NCBI GenBank assembly: GCA_034696485.1
Contig: JAQIWT010000074.1
Span: 1 to 39,291, forward strand
Length of the DNA stretch: 39,291 bases
Source of the DNA: Isohypsibius dastychi
Taxonomy: Eukaryota; Tardigrada; Eutardigrada; Parachela; Isohypsibiidae
Reading direction: 5' to 3'
Under the pieces are notes generated by a model. That model made no database searches. It saw only the letters and a list, made by a program, of their open reading frames with translations, and was not told where the DNA came from. Positions 1 to 9,772 of this stretch are shown in pieces. The translations under genes and the position numbers were made by a program. The first letter of the stretch is position 1. Every line of letters starts with the position of its first letter.

Positions 1-431
1 CCCCCCCCCACCTCGAAACACTGATGCGACGCATGACTGGATCCATTGTGATCCTGGATCAATTTGTGGTCTGTAATGCCACATTAAGCTGCTCATTCTC
101 CTCTGCGGCCGGATTGAAGTCCGACGTAGTTGGCTGGTCATTCTCAACGCGAAGCGTTTGGGTTTCATCTGTATCAACCGAGCGTGCCACTGTGACTTGC
201 TAACCGAATCCTGTCGTTGTTGACGCTGCTCGTCGACTTTATCCACGTGATTTGGCTTGTTTTTGGTACGCAAATTTCCTGCTGGTTGCGTTTTGCCCTG
301 TGAAGTTGCATACATACTTCACAGGAACATACATTACAGATCAATACAAACATTACACACATTACATAAACACAACCGACAAAACGGTAGCACCGGCACA
401 TTTACACAGCGATTAAAGTTGAATGACACGA
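1..431. other. No gene seen; starts in a C9 tract
   Basis: The window opens with nine consecutive C. I see only short open frames without recognisable motifs or splice logic here. Confidence 0.4.
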
Positions 432-926
432 TCAACGTTTTTTTGTGATACCCGAGTAATTCAACTTGCCGAAATTCCGTACCGTGGCACTTCGTTTCTT
501 GTCGTATTCATCAAACACAGCGTCCATGATATCAGAACCTGCACCTATTCCAACGACGGTGGCATTGCATCGAAGAAAACGGGCATTTCAGCGCAATCGA
601 ACCTCCAACCCTGCTTCCAATGCGTATTTCTTTTTGTACTTCTCTAGCGCCGAGAAGCGTGGCTTAAACGATTCCATAGTTAGTTGATCTGGCGGGAATT
701 TTCGCACATAGTTTTTGTCATACAGACACACAACAAAATATGCACAATTCAAATGAAAACCCTGAAAGTAAGAACCCGAATAAAACATACACTGTCTTTC
801 CCGGAATTGCTCAAGAATGCTGTGTCGAAACTCGGGTACCTTTTTGGTTATGTTTGGATCACACGTTGCAAAATTCGAGTATTCATGATTATGGAGGGCA
901 GCATCAAATAAAAAAGAAAGAAGCAA
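432..926 (-). pseudogene. Unrecognised coding exon(s) with an in-frame TGA
   Basis: A minus-strand frame runs from 926 to a TGA at 588-590 and then continues in the same frame to a TGA at 432-434. The stretch just before the first stop is charged and protein-like (LTMESFKPRFSALEKYKK). After it comes a glycine-rich segment (ATVVGIGAGSDIMDAVFDEY) that could be a nucleotide- or SAM-binding loop, but I do not recognise the family. The TGA follows an Arg codon and could be a CGA to TGA change. A TTACTTTCAG acceptor-like string lies near 782-791, so part of the upstream frame may be intron. No ATG was convincing, so the 5' end is unresolved. It could be the last exons of a host gene or a pseudogene; the continuity of the frame across the stop is the main support. 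Confidence 0.4.
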
Positions 927-1249
927 GAGATTTATAGTTTAGAAACGTTCAGTTGGAGCTGCCGGAACGAAGAGCGGAATTTGAAACTAAACACTTAAAC
1001 TGTGATAGAGTGGTCAGTTGCGTTTAGCATGCCGCGTTCCATTGGTTAACTGACGTCACATACTTTTCCGATGGTTGAAGTTGTGGCGGGAGCTCCACAG
1101 TTCTGGGTGATACCCATCCGCTAGAACTGTTTCATTCCAGTTCATTTCACGTCTCTTTAGTATTCCAAGTTTGAGTGACAAGACCCTGATTGAATCTGGG
1201 AAATGAACTTCTGTTGGTGGAATCGCTAGTATTTCGATCTTCATCAAGA

Positions 1250-1621
1250 ATGGCATCGAGGTCGAGCTCTTTTCAATACAAAATTCTCCGCGCAGGACTA
1301 ACTGCCGAACCGCAAAGTGAAGAAAAACGGCAAAAAATTGACGAGGAGATGTTTCCAAGCCTTCAATTTAAAAAAAAGTCAAACTATAACATCCGCTGCG
1401 CAAAACGTACGATTGATCGTTTTGCTCTTTTAAATTATCAGCGCTCAAGCGTGAGATGGTTTGGACGAACTAGCAGAATAAAATTTTCCAACACCGTAAC
1501 AAGATTCGAACAGTCAGAAACAGACTTCAGTTCTCCTGAAGATCATGATACAAGTAATATTTTGTCAGTTGACTGCGGAAGCGATACCGAAATAAACCAT
1601 CACGAAGAAGATTCCGCATGA
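1250..1621 (+). CDS. Hypothetical 123-aa protein, possibly frameshifted at its end
   Basis: The frame opens at ATG 1250 (MASRSSSFQYKILRAGL) and ends at TGA 1619-1621. The N-terminal half is basic, and the C-terminal 40 residues are Ser/Asp/Glu-rich (SETDFSSPEDHDTSNILSVD), a composition typical of disordered nuclear proteins. Immediately at the stop a second frame, shifted by one base, stays open from 1620 to a TAG at 1770-1772 and also looks coding. The true product may therefore be about 50 residues longer if there is a one-base indel or small intron near 1605-1620. No family is recognised, and no TATA box or splice acceptor is obvious upstream. A long minus-strand open frame (1565-2158) overlaps the end and is judged to be a shadow. 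Confidence 0.35.
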   Translation: MASRSSSFQYKILRAGLTAEPQSEEKRQKIDEEMFPSLQFKKKSNYNIRCAKRTIDRFALLNYQRSSVRWFGRTSRIKFSNTVTRFEQSETDFSSPEDHDTSNILSVDCGSDTEINHHEEDSA

Positions 1622-3017
1622 GGCTGTAACTTGTGCCGAAAGAATCGTCCAGTTGGAGCCATGCACAGCAACTGGTTCATCTGAGCTTGACCTCATCAAT
1701 CCAACGAGGTGTTTTGTTATGTCGCTGTGTAATCTGCATTGCTCGAACCACGCGGAAACGGAATGGATATAGAGTGAAAAAAAAGTTGAGGAAACATGAG
1801 ATATCCTGCTTCCAGGATTGGATGCAATGCAAATAGCTGGTTCGGCTTCTACAACGGTCGACACTCTGGTTGTAACAAGATGTTGACGTCGATGAGCTCG
1901 CTTCACGCTTTGACACCAGTATTGTGGAATACACACGGGCTTTCGGGGCACACTACACTTCACATCGATCACTCGAATCAACAAAAACACAAAACCTCGA
2001 TGCTTTTTCAACATACATATGGAAAAATTGGCCACAAAAGCTTTATCACAACCGGGATATAACACCTGTACGAGAAAAAAATCCAACAAAAGCAAAAGGG
2101 ATATCTCGCGAACCACGCAAGAATCGTAGAATGATCGCAAAGAAAAACATCTGCGCAAAATAAAAAAGGAACAAGATTTGCAGTCAATAATGGCTCAGTT
2201 ATTTAACTGGTATGAGATGGAGATAATGATGATTTACATTGTTTATCTTATATGCGATCACTCGATTGTAACATCAGTGTTATGTTGATACGATAACAGA
2301 GAGACTGCCCTACATCTTCAAGATGAGCAAACGAGAATCTCACAGCAGTAAACTGTCACTTCAAACTCGGAAGATGCCGATCATAATATCCTACCTCAGT
2401 TCTATCGACTTGGATACCGGATATATGGCTGTTTTTCCGTAACAGGATTTAAGCAAACCATTCTTCTTCGACCCCAGCTCTTTCACCGAACTAACCAGAG
2501 TATGATTCAAGATGCCCGCAAGACTGCGGCATTCACGAGATGACCCCGAGGCTGCGACGTTGAACCGATTGCCGTTGGACTACGGCTTTCAATAAATGGC
2601 TGCGGCGTTTAACCAATGGCCGTGGGGCAGTGGCGTACACAAGACGGCTCATGCCCTTCTTTACTGAACCTGATTTCGGGCGTGAGCTTTTTTGCACACA
2701 TTACACGGCCTAGTGTTCTGAGTTCGGCTCAGCTACCTTTTGTTAGGGGTCAGTTGCCTGTTGACCGAATAATGTTCCGTGCCTGAGTACCAGCGATAAC
2801 TGCTGCCAGCACGGGGCATTTATCGAATAATTGACCAACCAGCCACCAAAGGTAATATATGGCTAGAACAACATGTCTGATGCGGTTCAGTGAGAATCAT
2901 AAAATTGGAGCTTAAAAAAGGAAAGAAAACAAGGACAATTCATTGCCTCCAGAACGAAAATCGTCGAGTGAGCAAATCTTCAAAGTGTCAGTCATTTGTT
3001 TGTTTATCACTTGAAAT
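1622..3017. other. Mostly non-coding, nothing recognised
   Basis: Beyond the possible frame extension to 1772 I see no gene with motif or splice support. The stretch 2520-2640 contains several similar short phrases (variants of 'gctgcggcgtt', 'gaccgattgccgttgga', 'accaatggccgtgggg') that suggest decayed short repeats. Confidence 0.35.
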
Positions 3018-3203
3018 TTAGATGCTTACAAACCGATACCGTTGTACTGTGAGGTGCTTTCTACAGATGGTATAGGTATTCAATTTATTGTGAAAAACAG
3101 CATTACCACAGTGCGCTTTGTTTTTGCCACGGCATACCACTGTTGGATGATCTTGAGAACCACAAATGTCGCAGAAATGAAAATCACTGCAATTATATCG
3201 CAC
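3018..3203 (-). pseudogene. Gag-like CCHC zinc-knuckle fragment
   Basis: The 61-codon minus-strand frame contains CDICGSQDHPTVVC (coded by 3132-3173), an exact CX2CX4HX4C knuckle of the type found in retroelement nucleocapsids and some RNA-binding proteins. A further Cys/His series follows (CGNAVFHNK, CRKH). No capsid or protease sequence was found next to it, so it is most simply a relic of a gag gene from another element, for example BEL/Pao-like. It is not part of the LTR element at 3957, which has its own knuckle on the plus strand. A small host zinc-knuckle exon is the alternative. Confidence 0.4.
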
Positions 3204-3952
3204 CGAGTCTAATATGCTGGATTGTCAATGAATCAAGCTTCAAGCTGACTGATCAGATCAACCCATTACAAAAAAACACTGAAAATTTCGATTGAAATTG
3301 AGTCGAGTTTGTCCACTTTTCAGACTTCATGTTTTGATTTTGAAAGTTTCTTTTGTTTTATTTTCACCTGAAGCCAAGAACAAAGCGGTATGAGTCTATT
3401 CAGCGTATAATGAAATGAATGTTTGGTGAGGGGGCGTATGAGTGCGGATGAAACTACTTCAGCGGACTATACTTGTCTGGCTGGCCTCAGTCAGCTAACA
3501 TATGATTGGGCAGTATGAATGAGTGCCAATATCTTGAATTTGATCTGTGAGTTGGGTTGATAACCACTCAACGCATTCGATGGCTTCGGCAGTGCCGGTT
3601 CTGACTACCCTTTACCGCATTGAAATAACTACTCAATTAGGAATTTTGATGGTCAAGATAAAATATCAAACGGAAAAGAAAAAGAAATCAACACAACATC
3701 AACGAGAACGAATTGAGCTCATTTCACTAACCTCTGCAGGTGCGGTCAAATTCAAATTTGTCTTTGGGTTGTTCTGATTTGATTTTGATTTGTTTGGTTT
3801 GGCTTTGGCTTTATTTGCATCAATCTGGAGTAGAAATTGAAAATCCGGGAAAAAATTTCAGAGGCTGTTGGGGAGAGTCAGCTGTTCCAGAACTTGGGAA
3901 TCTGGGGGAACTTTTGGGAAGCTGCAGAGGAAGGTCAGACGTTTCGATGTTC
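3204..3952. other. No gene seen; left flank of the LTR element
   Basis: Only short frames without motifs. T-rich runs near 3330-3365 and 3775-3815 are low-complexity. Confidence 0.35.
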
Positions 3953-3956
3953 AGTC
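3953..3956. repeat. Target-site duplication, left copy (AGTC)
   Basis: AGTC directly precedes the TGTTAC start of the 5' LTR and is repeated directly after the 3' LTR. Four base pairs is within the usual 4-6 bp for Ty3/gypsy integration. Confidence 0.9.
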
Positions 3957-4116
3957 TGTTACGCTAGTGGTTACTAGTGTACATTCACTTTCACTTTTAC
4001 AAGCGCATTCACTTTCTACATTTAGCCTTGTTCGCTATAGTCTCGCTTCAGTGACCTTTATAGTTCCGTATTGCGCTTCTGCCTTCCATTGTGTCTAGCT
4101 TGTTACTTCTCTGCCC

Positions 4117-4124
4117 TATATAAG
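4117..4124 (+). promoter_or_regulatory. LTR TATA box
   Basis: TATATAAG in the middle of the 5' LTR, repeated at 12187-12194 in the 3' LTR. Transcription of the genomic RNA would start roughly 25-30 bp downstream, which would define the U3/R boundary near 4145-4155 (inferred). Confidence 0.75.
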
Positions 4125-4208
4125 TCTAATGCTTTCGTGAATACAGTAGAAGAGCTTTTCCAGTTTGACTTGTATTTTCCAGTTGTTACTATCGTTCGTG
4201 TCTGTGGT

Positions 4209-4214
4209 AATAAA
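4209..4214 (+). promoter_or_regulatory. LTR polyadenylation signal AATAAA
   Basis: AATAAA 41 bp before the LTR end. The equivalent in the 3' LTR at 12279-12284 would terminate the full-length transcript. TATA-to-AATAAA order within one LTR is as expected for U3-R-U5. Confidence 0.7.
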
Positions 4215-4257
4215 TCAGTCTTGATCACACTGAGTTATTCGCCACCGACATATCATT

Positions 4258-4273
4258 TGGTGCCGAAACAACC
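4258..4273 (+). promoter_or_regulatory. Minus-strand primer binding site
   Basis: TGGTGCCGAAACAACC starts two bases after the 5' LTR. TGG pairs with the CCA tail of a tRNA, so the primer tRNA should end TTTCGGCACCA. I cannot assign its amino acid without the host tRNA set. Confidence 0.8.
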
Positions 4274-4330
4274 TTTTCTTCTGCGGATTACATCTTTGCA
4301 TCGGAAAAAGAACACGGAATATCGACGAAC

Positions 4331-7300
4331 ATGTCTAACACGGATTCTGACAAGTCTAAATCTAGCACTACCAGTGGTCCTGGTATGGTTGCTTTGGATG
4401 AAAAGAAAATGGCAAAGGAGTTCGCCAAGCTGAAAATTGCCACCGATACGCAGTTGCCAGTGTTTTCTGGTAAGCCTGACGAGGAGGTCGAGCAATGGAT
4501 TCGGAAATTTCATCGTCATTCGCAAGCGTTGGATTGGGATGAACGGATGATGTTAAAACAGGTACCTATTCATTTAGAATCGTTTGCTGCTAATTGGATT
4601 GAGAAGGAAACGGAGAACGGCGTTCATCCGTTTACCAAATGGGATGATTTCACCAAGAGTCTTTTGGTGCGGTTTCGACCAAAAGATCTTACCATGCGTT
4701 ACATGCAAGAAATGCGTCGCCGTAAACAGCAACGAAACGAGGATATCATTGGATTCTATAATGATAAGCACGAATTGTGTGTTCGTGTGGATCCGAAAAT
4801 GTCGGACAGCGATGTTATCGATCAGCTGAAAGAAGGATTGCTGCCTGAGTTCCACGACCTCGTGTGTTTGTCACGAGCTGCAACCCCTCAAGAATTTTTC
4901 CAAGACATGGTTTTGGCTCAAACCGCGATTCGGCGTCATAATCGGAACGACCGATTTGTGACTGGACCGGTGAAGGAACAGGCTGCGTTGAGTTACAACG
5001 GCAGTAAGAACAACTGTTTCAAAAACAATTTCAATCGCGGTGGATACGGTAGTCGTGCCAGGTTTGGCAATGGTTACCGCCAGAATGGACCCAGTGGAGC
5101 CAGTGGTAGCGGTAACGGCAGCGGCAATGGTCAAAGGGCTTCGGAGCAGCCCTCTACAAAGGAGGGAAATAGTTTTTCCGGGAAAAAGACGCCGAAAAAC
5201 GGACAGGGTTGTCACAACTGTGGCAAGGTTGGCCACTGGATGCGTGACTGTCCCGAGAACAAGACCAAACGAGGGGATCTGAAGGTTTTGGAGGTTGGCG
5301 GAGAAAGCCACCGTGTGGTTGTTGTGGACACGCCGGTTGGCGTTGTAACAACAACGACGTCGGACGTTATGGATGTCGGTATGAGTGATGCTGAAACCAC
5401 CGAGTTTTTGGTGGATCGACCCAAGGAGTCTGAGAAAACCATGGAGGTTTCCATGAGTGATTATGATACCGGCATTGAACTGTATGTCCCTGAGGAAGGA
5501 CTACAGTGTGGCTTCGACGGAAAAGAGATTGTTCAAGGTCGCGAAGTCAAGGACAATGCCATTGTTGTTGCGCTTGTTGGCGCACCGAATTCGAACAGGT
5601 ATCGACCAATAAAAGTGAAATTTACGACTACAATGGAGTGTCAAAACGGATGGAAGGAAGTAACACCCAAATGGCTTTACATAAAGAAAACCTTGATTGC
5701 GGATCCAACGCCATTAGAAACTGCTGCATTGAAGGCGCACGTTCTGAGTGTTAAATTTACAAGCGAAGTTCCGGTTTTTGCTAGTTCCTCACGCTCAACG
5801 CCCTGGAATTTGGAATTGGAGCGTACCTTTTATTCACGTGTGACGCGCCATCGAGGCAAAGGTTATGATGCTGTTTTGCATCCTGCCCATTTATCACACC
5901 TTGGATTAGCTATTGATGGCAATAAACGTCGACTTGTTATTACGAAAGAAAACGGAAGCATGACTGGAGAGTCGGACGATGGATGGTGGTTCCTCCGGGC
6001 CCCGACTCGGTCAAGCGGTCCCTCACGGAAAAAGATTAAACGCTCTCATTCTGAGAAACAACCAGGAATTAAGAAGAAACATCGAAGCGTTCGTGAACCG
6101 TTTAAGCAACGTAGTCCTGAATATTCTCGCCGTGACAAGCTGAAAAGTCGAGTGGTGGTTCCACCCGGTTACGTGTATACAAAGGTCACGGAGAGAATTC
6201 ATAAAGCACCACGTGGATTCAAGCCCGTAGCTGATATTAAAACTATCGAGAGTCAATGTGGTTCATCGACTCCAGCAGGACAAGAACGTCTTCTTTTCTG
6301 CCAAACACCCAAGGTTTCTGGGATGTTGGACGGTAGACCGGTCAAGTTCATGATTCATAGTGGGGCGAGCATGAATGTCCTGGCTTTGAGCTTCGTTAGA
6401 GGTGCCATTCTGGAATTAAAAAATGTGGAGCTGTCCGCCGAAATGGCCAACGGAGATTCTGTTCATGTGCTCGGTCGAGTTGATTTGGAAGCGGAAATCG
6501 CTGGGACTAAAATGGTGCTTCCATTTGTCGTCTTCGAAGATTTTTCAACAAGGGGCTATGACGCCATTCTTGGTTGTAATGGATTGATCGAAATGAAGTT
6601 GTTGGTTGATGTTGTCAATACAAGAATCGTCCCAATGGATCAAGTAACTGGGATCGGGACGTCGGGTGATGCTGACGTGTATCATGGTACCCCACCACCG
6701 GACGCAAAAACAGTAAGTGCAAGATTGTGGAAACAATTTAAGCAACCTGCTTGGCGTGTTCTGGTGCTCGATGCTGAAAACTCAATGGATACTTCAATGT
6801 GGGATTTTAAATTTGAACCTGTTCCAATGGATTCATTGGCTGTGGGAGATTCGGTCACTTCTAATCACAAGGGAAAGGTCATAGAGTTACTGAGTCGGTA
6901 CGAGGATGTGTTCCATTCTAAGGGTATGCCGATGGGAGGCGCCGACGTAGAGCCTTTCAAAATTGAACTCGTAGAAGGGACCCGGCCCATTGCAAGAAGG
7001 CAGTCCAGGTATTCTCCAGAGGAGCTGCAGTTTATCATCGACGAAACGGATTCTATGCTGAAGCTTGGAGTCGTCGAGAGGTCGAATAGTCCTTGGAGCA
7101 CTCCTATCGTCTTAGCTAAGAAAGATGGCGGAAAGGCCAGACGCCTATGCAACGACTTCAGACTTCTTAATAACGTCACAATTTCGGATGTGCACCCTCT
7201 GCCCAACGTCGATGACTGCCTAAACGTCTTAAGCGGTGCAGTTGTGATTACAACTCTGGATTGCCAGACCGGTTATTGGCAGGTGCCGCTTCATCCAGAT

Positions 7301-7801
7301 TCCCAAAAACTCACTGCTTTTCGAGCCGGCAACAACTTCTATCACTACAAAGTCTTACCATTTGGATTGAAGAATGCCCCCTCTGTGTTTCAGAGGATGA
7401 TGTCAGAGGTTCTTGGTGGACTTCTTTGGGTGGAAATGTTTGTCTACATCGACGACATAGTCATAGGTGGCCGGACAATTGAGAGGCATTTGGAGTTGCT
7501 GGAAGCGGTTTTGCAACGTTTAAGGAACCGACGCTTGATGCTGAAGGCTGCGAAATGTCACTTCCTGAAATCGAAAGTTAAGGTTCTTGGATACATCGTT
7601 GGTCGCGATGGTATCGAGACGGACCCAGGGAAGATAACAGCGGTCTCGGAATTCAAGCGTCCTGAAAGTGTCAAAGCGGTTCGCAGTTTTGTTGGACTGT
7701 GCTCGTACTACCGCAGGTTTATAAAGAACTTCTCGGAGATCGCTGGCGCCTTGATACAGCTAACAAAGAAAGATATGCCATTCACTTGGGGTGAAGAATA
7801 G
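4331..7801 (+). CDS. Gag-Pol polyprotein, first part: capsid, CCHC knuckle, protease, reverse transcriptase
   Basis: ATG 4331 opens 1156 codons. Residues about 40-200 are a retrotransposon gag/capsid domain (QLPVFSGKPDEEVEQWIRKF at its start). A Gly/Asn/Arg-rich stretch (225-275) precedes the knuckle CHNCGKVGHWMRDC (294-307, CX2CX4HX4C). Residues 310-650 match nothing I know and include a basic patch at 565-605. The protease lies at about 660-760: the active-site triplet reads HSG (676-678, codon 6356-6358) where the family has DSG or DTG, and the flap-side ILG motif is at 746-748. RT follows (about 870-1100) with TLDCQTGYWQ (motif A), FGLKNAP and the catalytic YIDD at 1039-1042. Gag and pol share one frame, so no ribosomal frameshift is needed. 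The frame stops at TAG 7799-7801, directly before RNase H. The stop is most easily read as a nonsense mutation; programmed readthrough is a weaker option. The His at the protease site should abolish self-processing. Confidence 0.95.
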   Translation: MSNTDSDKSKSSTTSGPGMVALDEKKMAKEFAKLKIATDTQLPVFSGKPDEEVEQWIRKFHRHSQALDWDERMMLKQVPIHLESFAANWIEKETENGVHPFTKWDDFTKSLLVRFRPKDLTMRYMQEMRRRKQQRNEDIIGFYNDKHELCVRVDPKMSDSDVIDQLKEGLLPEFHDLVCLSRAATPQEFFQDMVLAQTAIRRHNRNDRFVTGPVKEQAALSYNGSKNNCFKNNFNRGGYGSRARFGNGYRQNGPSGASGSGNGSGNGQRASEQPSTKEGNSFSGKKTPKNGQGCHNCGKVGHWMRDCPENKTKRGDLKVLEVGGESHRVVVVDTPVGVVTTTTSDVMDVGMSDAETTEFLVDRPKESEKTMEVSMSDYDTGIELYVPEEGLQCGFDGKEIVQGREVKDNAIVVALVGAPNSNRYRPIKVKFTTTMECQNGWKEVTPKWLYIKKTLIADPTPLETAALKAHVLSVKFTSEVPVFASSSRSTPWNLELERTFYSRVTRHRGKGYDAVLHPAHLSHLGLAIDGNKRRLVITKENGSMTGESDDGWWFLRAPTRSSGPSRKKIKRSHSEKQPGIKKKHRSVREPFKQRSPEYSRRDKLKSRVVVPPGYVYTKVTERIHKAPRGFKPVADIKTIESQCGSSTPAGQERLLFCQTPKVSGMLDGRPVKFMIHSGASMNVLALSFVRGAILELKNVELSAEMANGDSVHVLGRVDLEAEIAGTKMVLPFVVFEDFSTRGYDAILGCNGLIEMKLLVDVVNTRIVPMDQVTGIGTSGDADVYHGTPPPDAKTVSARLWKQFKQPAWRVLVLDAENSMDTSMWDFKFEPVPMDSLAVGDSVTSNHKGKVIELLSRYEDVFHSKGMPMGGADVEPFKIELVEGTRPIARRQSRYSPEELQFIIDETDSMLKLGVVERSNSPWSTPIVLAKKDGGKARRLCNDFRLLNNVTISDVHPLPNVDDCLNVLSGAVVITTLDCQTGYWQVPLHPDSQKLTAFRAGNNFYHYKVLPFGLKNAPSVFQRMMSEVLGGLLWVEMFVYIDDIVIGGRTIERHLELLEAVLQRLRNRRLMLKAAKCHFLKSKVKVLGYIVGRDGIETDPGKITAVSEFKRPESVKAVRSFVGLCSYYRRFIKNFSEIAGALIQLTKKDMPFTWGEE

Positions 7802-9772
7802 GAGGTGGCTTTTACGACTTTAAAGAGAGCTCTAACAACAGCGCCGATACTGGTTCATTTTGACACTACGAAGGATGTAGAGATCCATCCCGACGCCTCG
7901 AATTACGCCGTAGGAACAGTAGTGCTGCAGAGAGATTCTGAAAACCGTGAGCGTGTTATCGCTTACGCCAGTCGTCGGTTAAGCGGACCTGAAAGTCGTT
8001 ATTCTACTACAGAAAGGGAAGCAATCGCCATAATTTGGACTTGTGAAAAATTTCGTAACTTTTTGCTTGGTCGGTTGGTAACGGTTTTTACTGACCACCA
8101 CAGTTTGTGCTGGCTTATGAGTTTGGAAGCGCCCAGCAGCAGACTTGTACGATGGAGTCTACGCTTACAGGAGTTTCGGTTAGCGATTATTCATAAACCA
8201 GGAAAGACTCATCACGACGGTGATTGCTTATCACGTTACCCTGTTGACGACGACATCGTAGTCTCTGTGATCGAGGTTTCATCACAGGAGTCTGACGAAT
8301 TTGACGCTGACGACATGGCGAAACAACAAAGAAAAGATCAATGGATTTCGGATATTTTGCAGCGCTGTGAGAACGACAAGAAATTCAAGAAACAGTATGA
8401 AATTCGCGGTGGAGTCTTGTATCGGTTGTACAAGATCAAAGGGCAAAAAACGCAATTGCTTTGTGTTCCAAAGCACATGCTGATAGACGTTTTATACCGA
8501 TGTCATGATGAGAAAGTTAGTGGTCATCTTGGGTTCAAACGCACGTGGCTACGTGTTGGTTCTCGTTTCTTTTGGCCGAACATGTTAAACATGACTAAAG
8601 AGTATTGCGAAAGTTGCTTGGAGTGCCAAACAAGAAACGTGATGACGCAGAAGGCGGCAGGACCAATGATGTCATTCTGTCCGGAAAAACCCTGGGAAAT
8701 AGTTTCAACGGATGTCATGGGACCTTTGCCTGCCAGTCATCGTCACCAGTTCATCATCACTGCGACGGACCTGTTTACAAAATGGGTTTGTGCAAAAGCT
8801 ATTCCCGCTCAAAATGCTGAAACGATTGCGAAGTTCTTAGTATTTGAAGTGTTTCTCAAATATGGGACTCCTTATAAAGTACTCAGCGATCAGGGAACTC
8901 CATTTTGCAACGCGTTGACCACCGAAGTTTACAAGCTGTTCAACGTTAAAAGATTGACGACATCGGGCTACCATCCACAAACGAATGGTCAATGTGAGCG
9001 GTTTAATGGGACTCTAGCTGCAATGATGTCAAAATACGTGGACGCCAATCAAAAAAACTGGGATACGGCGTTACCGTATCTCGTGTATGCTTACAATACA
9101 AGTGTGCACTCTGTGACGGGATACACCCCATTTAAGATGCTTTCCGGAAAAGAAGCAGTCAGCCCGATTGACATTGATCTTCCAACAGTCACAGAACCTC
9201 TAGCTCTGGATATTTCAAAGAAGTTAGGAGACATTCACGCCGAAGCCTACGCTAGGATTGAGGCACAGCAAAACGCCATCTTTGCTAGAGATGGTACCAG
9301 GGAGGTGACTTTCCAACCAGGGGACTTTGTTCTGGTTTTCAATCCGGCTGGTAAGCCAGGTATGGCTACCAAACTGTTGAGCCGATGGTATGGGCCTTAC
9401 CGGATTTTACGTCAAACTTCTCCCGTGAACTACGAGGTGGAAACTCAAGGACTTCGAAGGAAAAAGACTTTTACCACTCATGTCAGCAAGATAAAGTTGT
9501 TTAAAGACCGTAACGAGATGTTTGTTGACAGCGAAGATGAAGATGGTGAAGGTTGGATTCCCGTAGCGTCAGTTAAGAGAGCTATAGATTATATTCCACC
9601 TGCTTCAACTGATAAAAACGAGCCCACATCAAGATCGGAGCCGGACCAGCAGCCAAAGATTGGGTCGAGTTACGGTGTTGACTTGATGACGGAAACAGAA
9701 GATTCTACAGAGGACTGGGCTGAATCAATGGAAAAAGAAGGAGTCGATAAAAGAAACTCCATTAGCGGTTGA
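7802..9772 (+). CDS. Pol polyprotein, second part: RNase H and integrase
   Basis: This frame continues the gag-pol frame directly after the TAG at 7799-7801. There is no suitable initiator near the break, so it is not an independent gene. Counting from 7805, RNase H occupies residues 1-145 (acidic residues in HPDAS, YSTTERE and TDHHS). Integrase follows: an HHCC zinc domain (His 234 and 241, Cys 271 and 274), then the DDE core with Asp 303 (STDVMG), Asp 362 (SDQG) and Glu 398 (CERF), spacing D58D35E as in Ty3/gypsy. The GPY motif is at 530-532. An acidic tail (SEDEDGEGW) runs to TGA 9770-9772. No chromodomain is visible. All integrase catalytic and zinc residues appear intact, unlike the protease. 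Confidence 0.95.
   Translation, partial: EVAFTTLKRALTTAPILVHFDTTKDVEIHPDASNYAVGTVVLQRDSENRERVIAYASRRLSGPESRYSTTEREAIAIIWTCEKFRNFLLGRLVTVFTDHHSLCWLMSLEAPSSRLVRWSLRLQEFRLAIIHKPGKTHHDGDCLSRYPVDDDIVVSVIEVSSQESDEFDADDMAKQQRKDQWISDILQRCENDKKFKKQYEIRGGVLYRLYKIKGQKTQLLCVPKHMLIDVLYRCHDEKVSGHLGFKRTWLRVGSRFFWPNMLNMTKEYCESCLECQTRNVMTQKAAGPMMSFCPEKPWEIVSTDVMGPLPASHRHQFIITATDLFTKWVCAKAIPAQNAETIAKFLVFEVFLKYGTPYKVLSDQGTPFCNALTTEVYKLFNVKRLTTSGYHPQTNGQCERFNGTLAAMMSKYVDANQKNWDTALPYLVYAYNTSVHSVTGYTPFKMLSGKEAVSPIDIDLPTVTEPLALDISKKLGDIHAEAYARIEAQQNAIFARDGTREVTFQPGDFVLVFNPAGKPGMATKLLSRWYGPYRILRQTSPVNYEVETQGLRRKKTFTTHVSKIKLFKDRNEMFVDSEDEDGEGWIPVASVKRAIDYIPPASTDKNEPTSRSEPDQQPKIGSSYGVDLMTETEDSTEDWAESMEKEGVDKRNSISG

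Larger units (their letters stand above)
3957..4255 (+). repeat. 5' LTR (299 bp)
   Basis: Begins TGTTACGCTAGTGG and ends CGACATATCA. It matches 12027-12325 base for base on reading. It contains two copies of a CATTCACTTTC phrase near its start, a TATA box and an AATAAA signal. Confidence 0.97.

Noticed and set aside
1565-2158. 197-codon minus-strand open frame
   Set aside because: Overlaps the protein-like plus-strand frames at 1250-1772, has erratic Cys/Ser/Val-rich composition and no domain; judged a shadow frame.
4071-4433. Plus-strand frame starting inside the 5' LTR (and its twin at 12141-12428)
   Set aside because: The twin frames arise because the LTR is duplicated; they run from R/U5 into unrelated sequence and have no domain.
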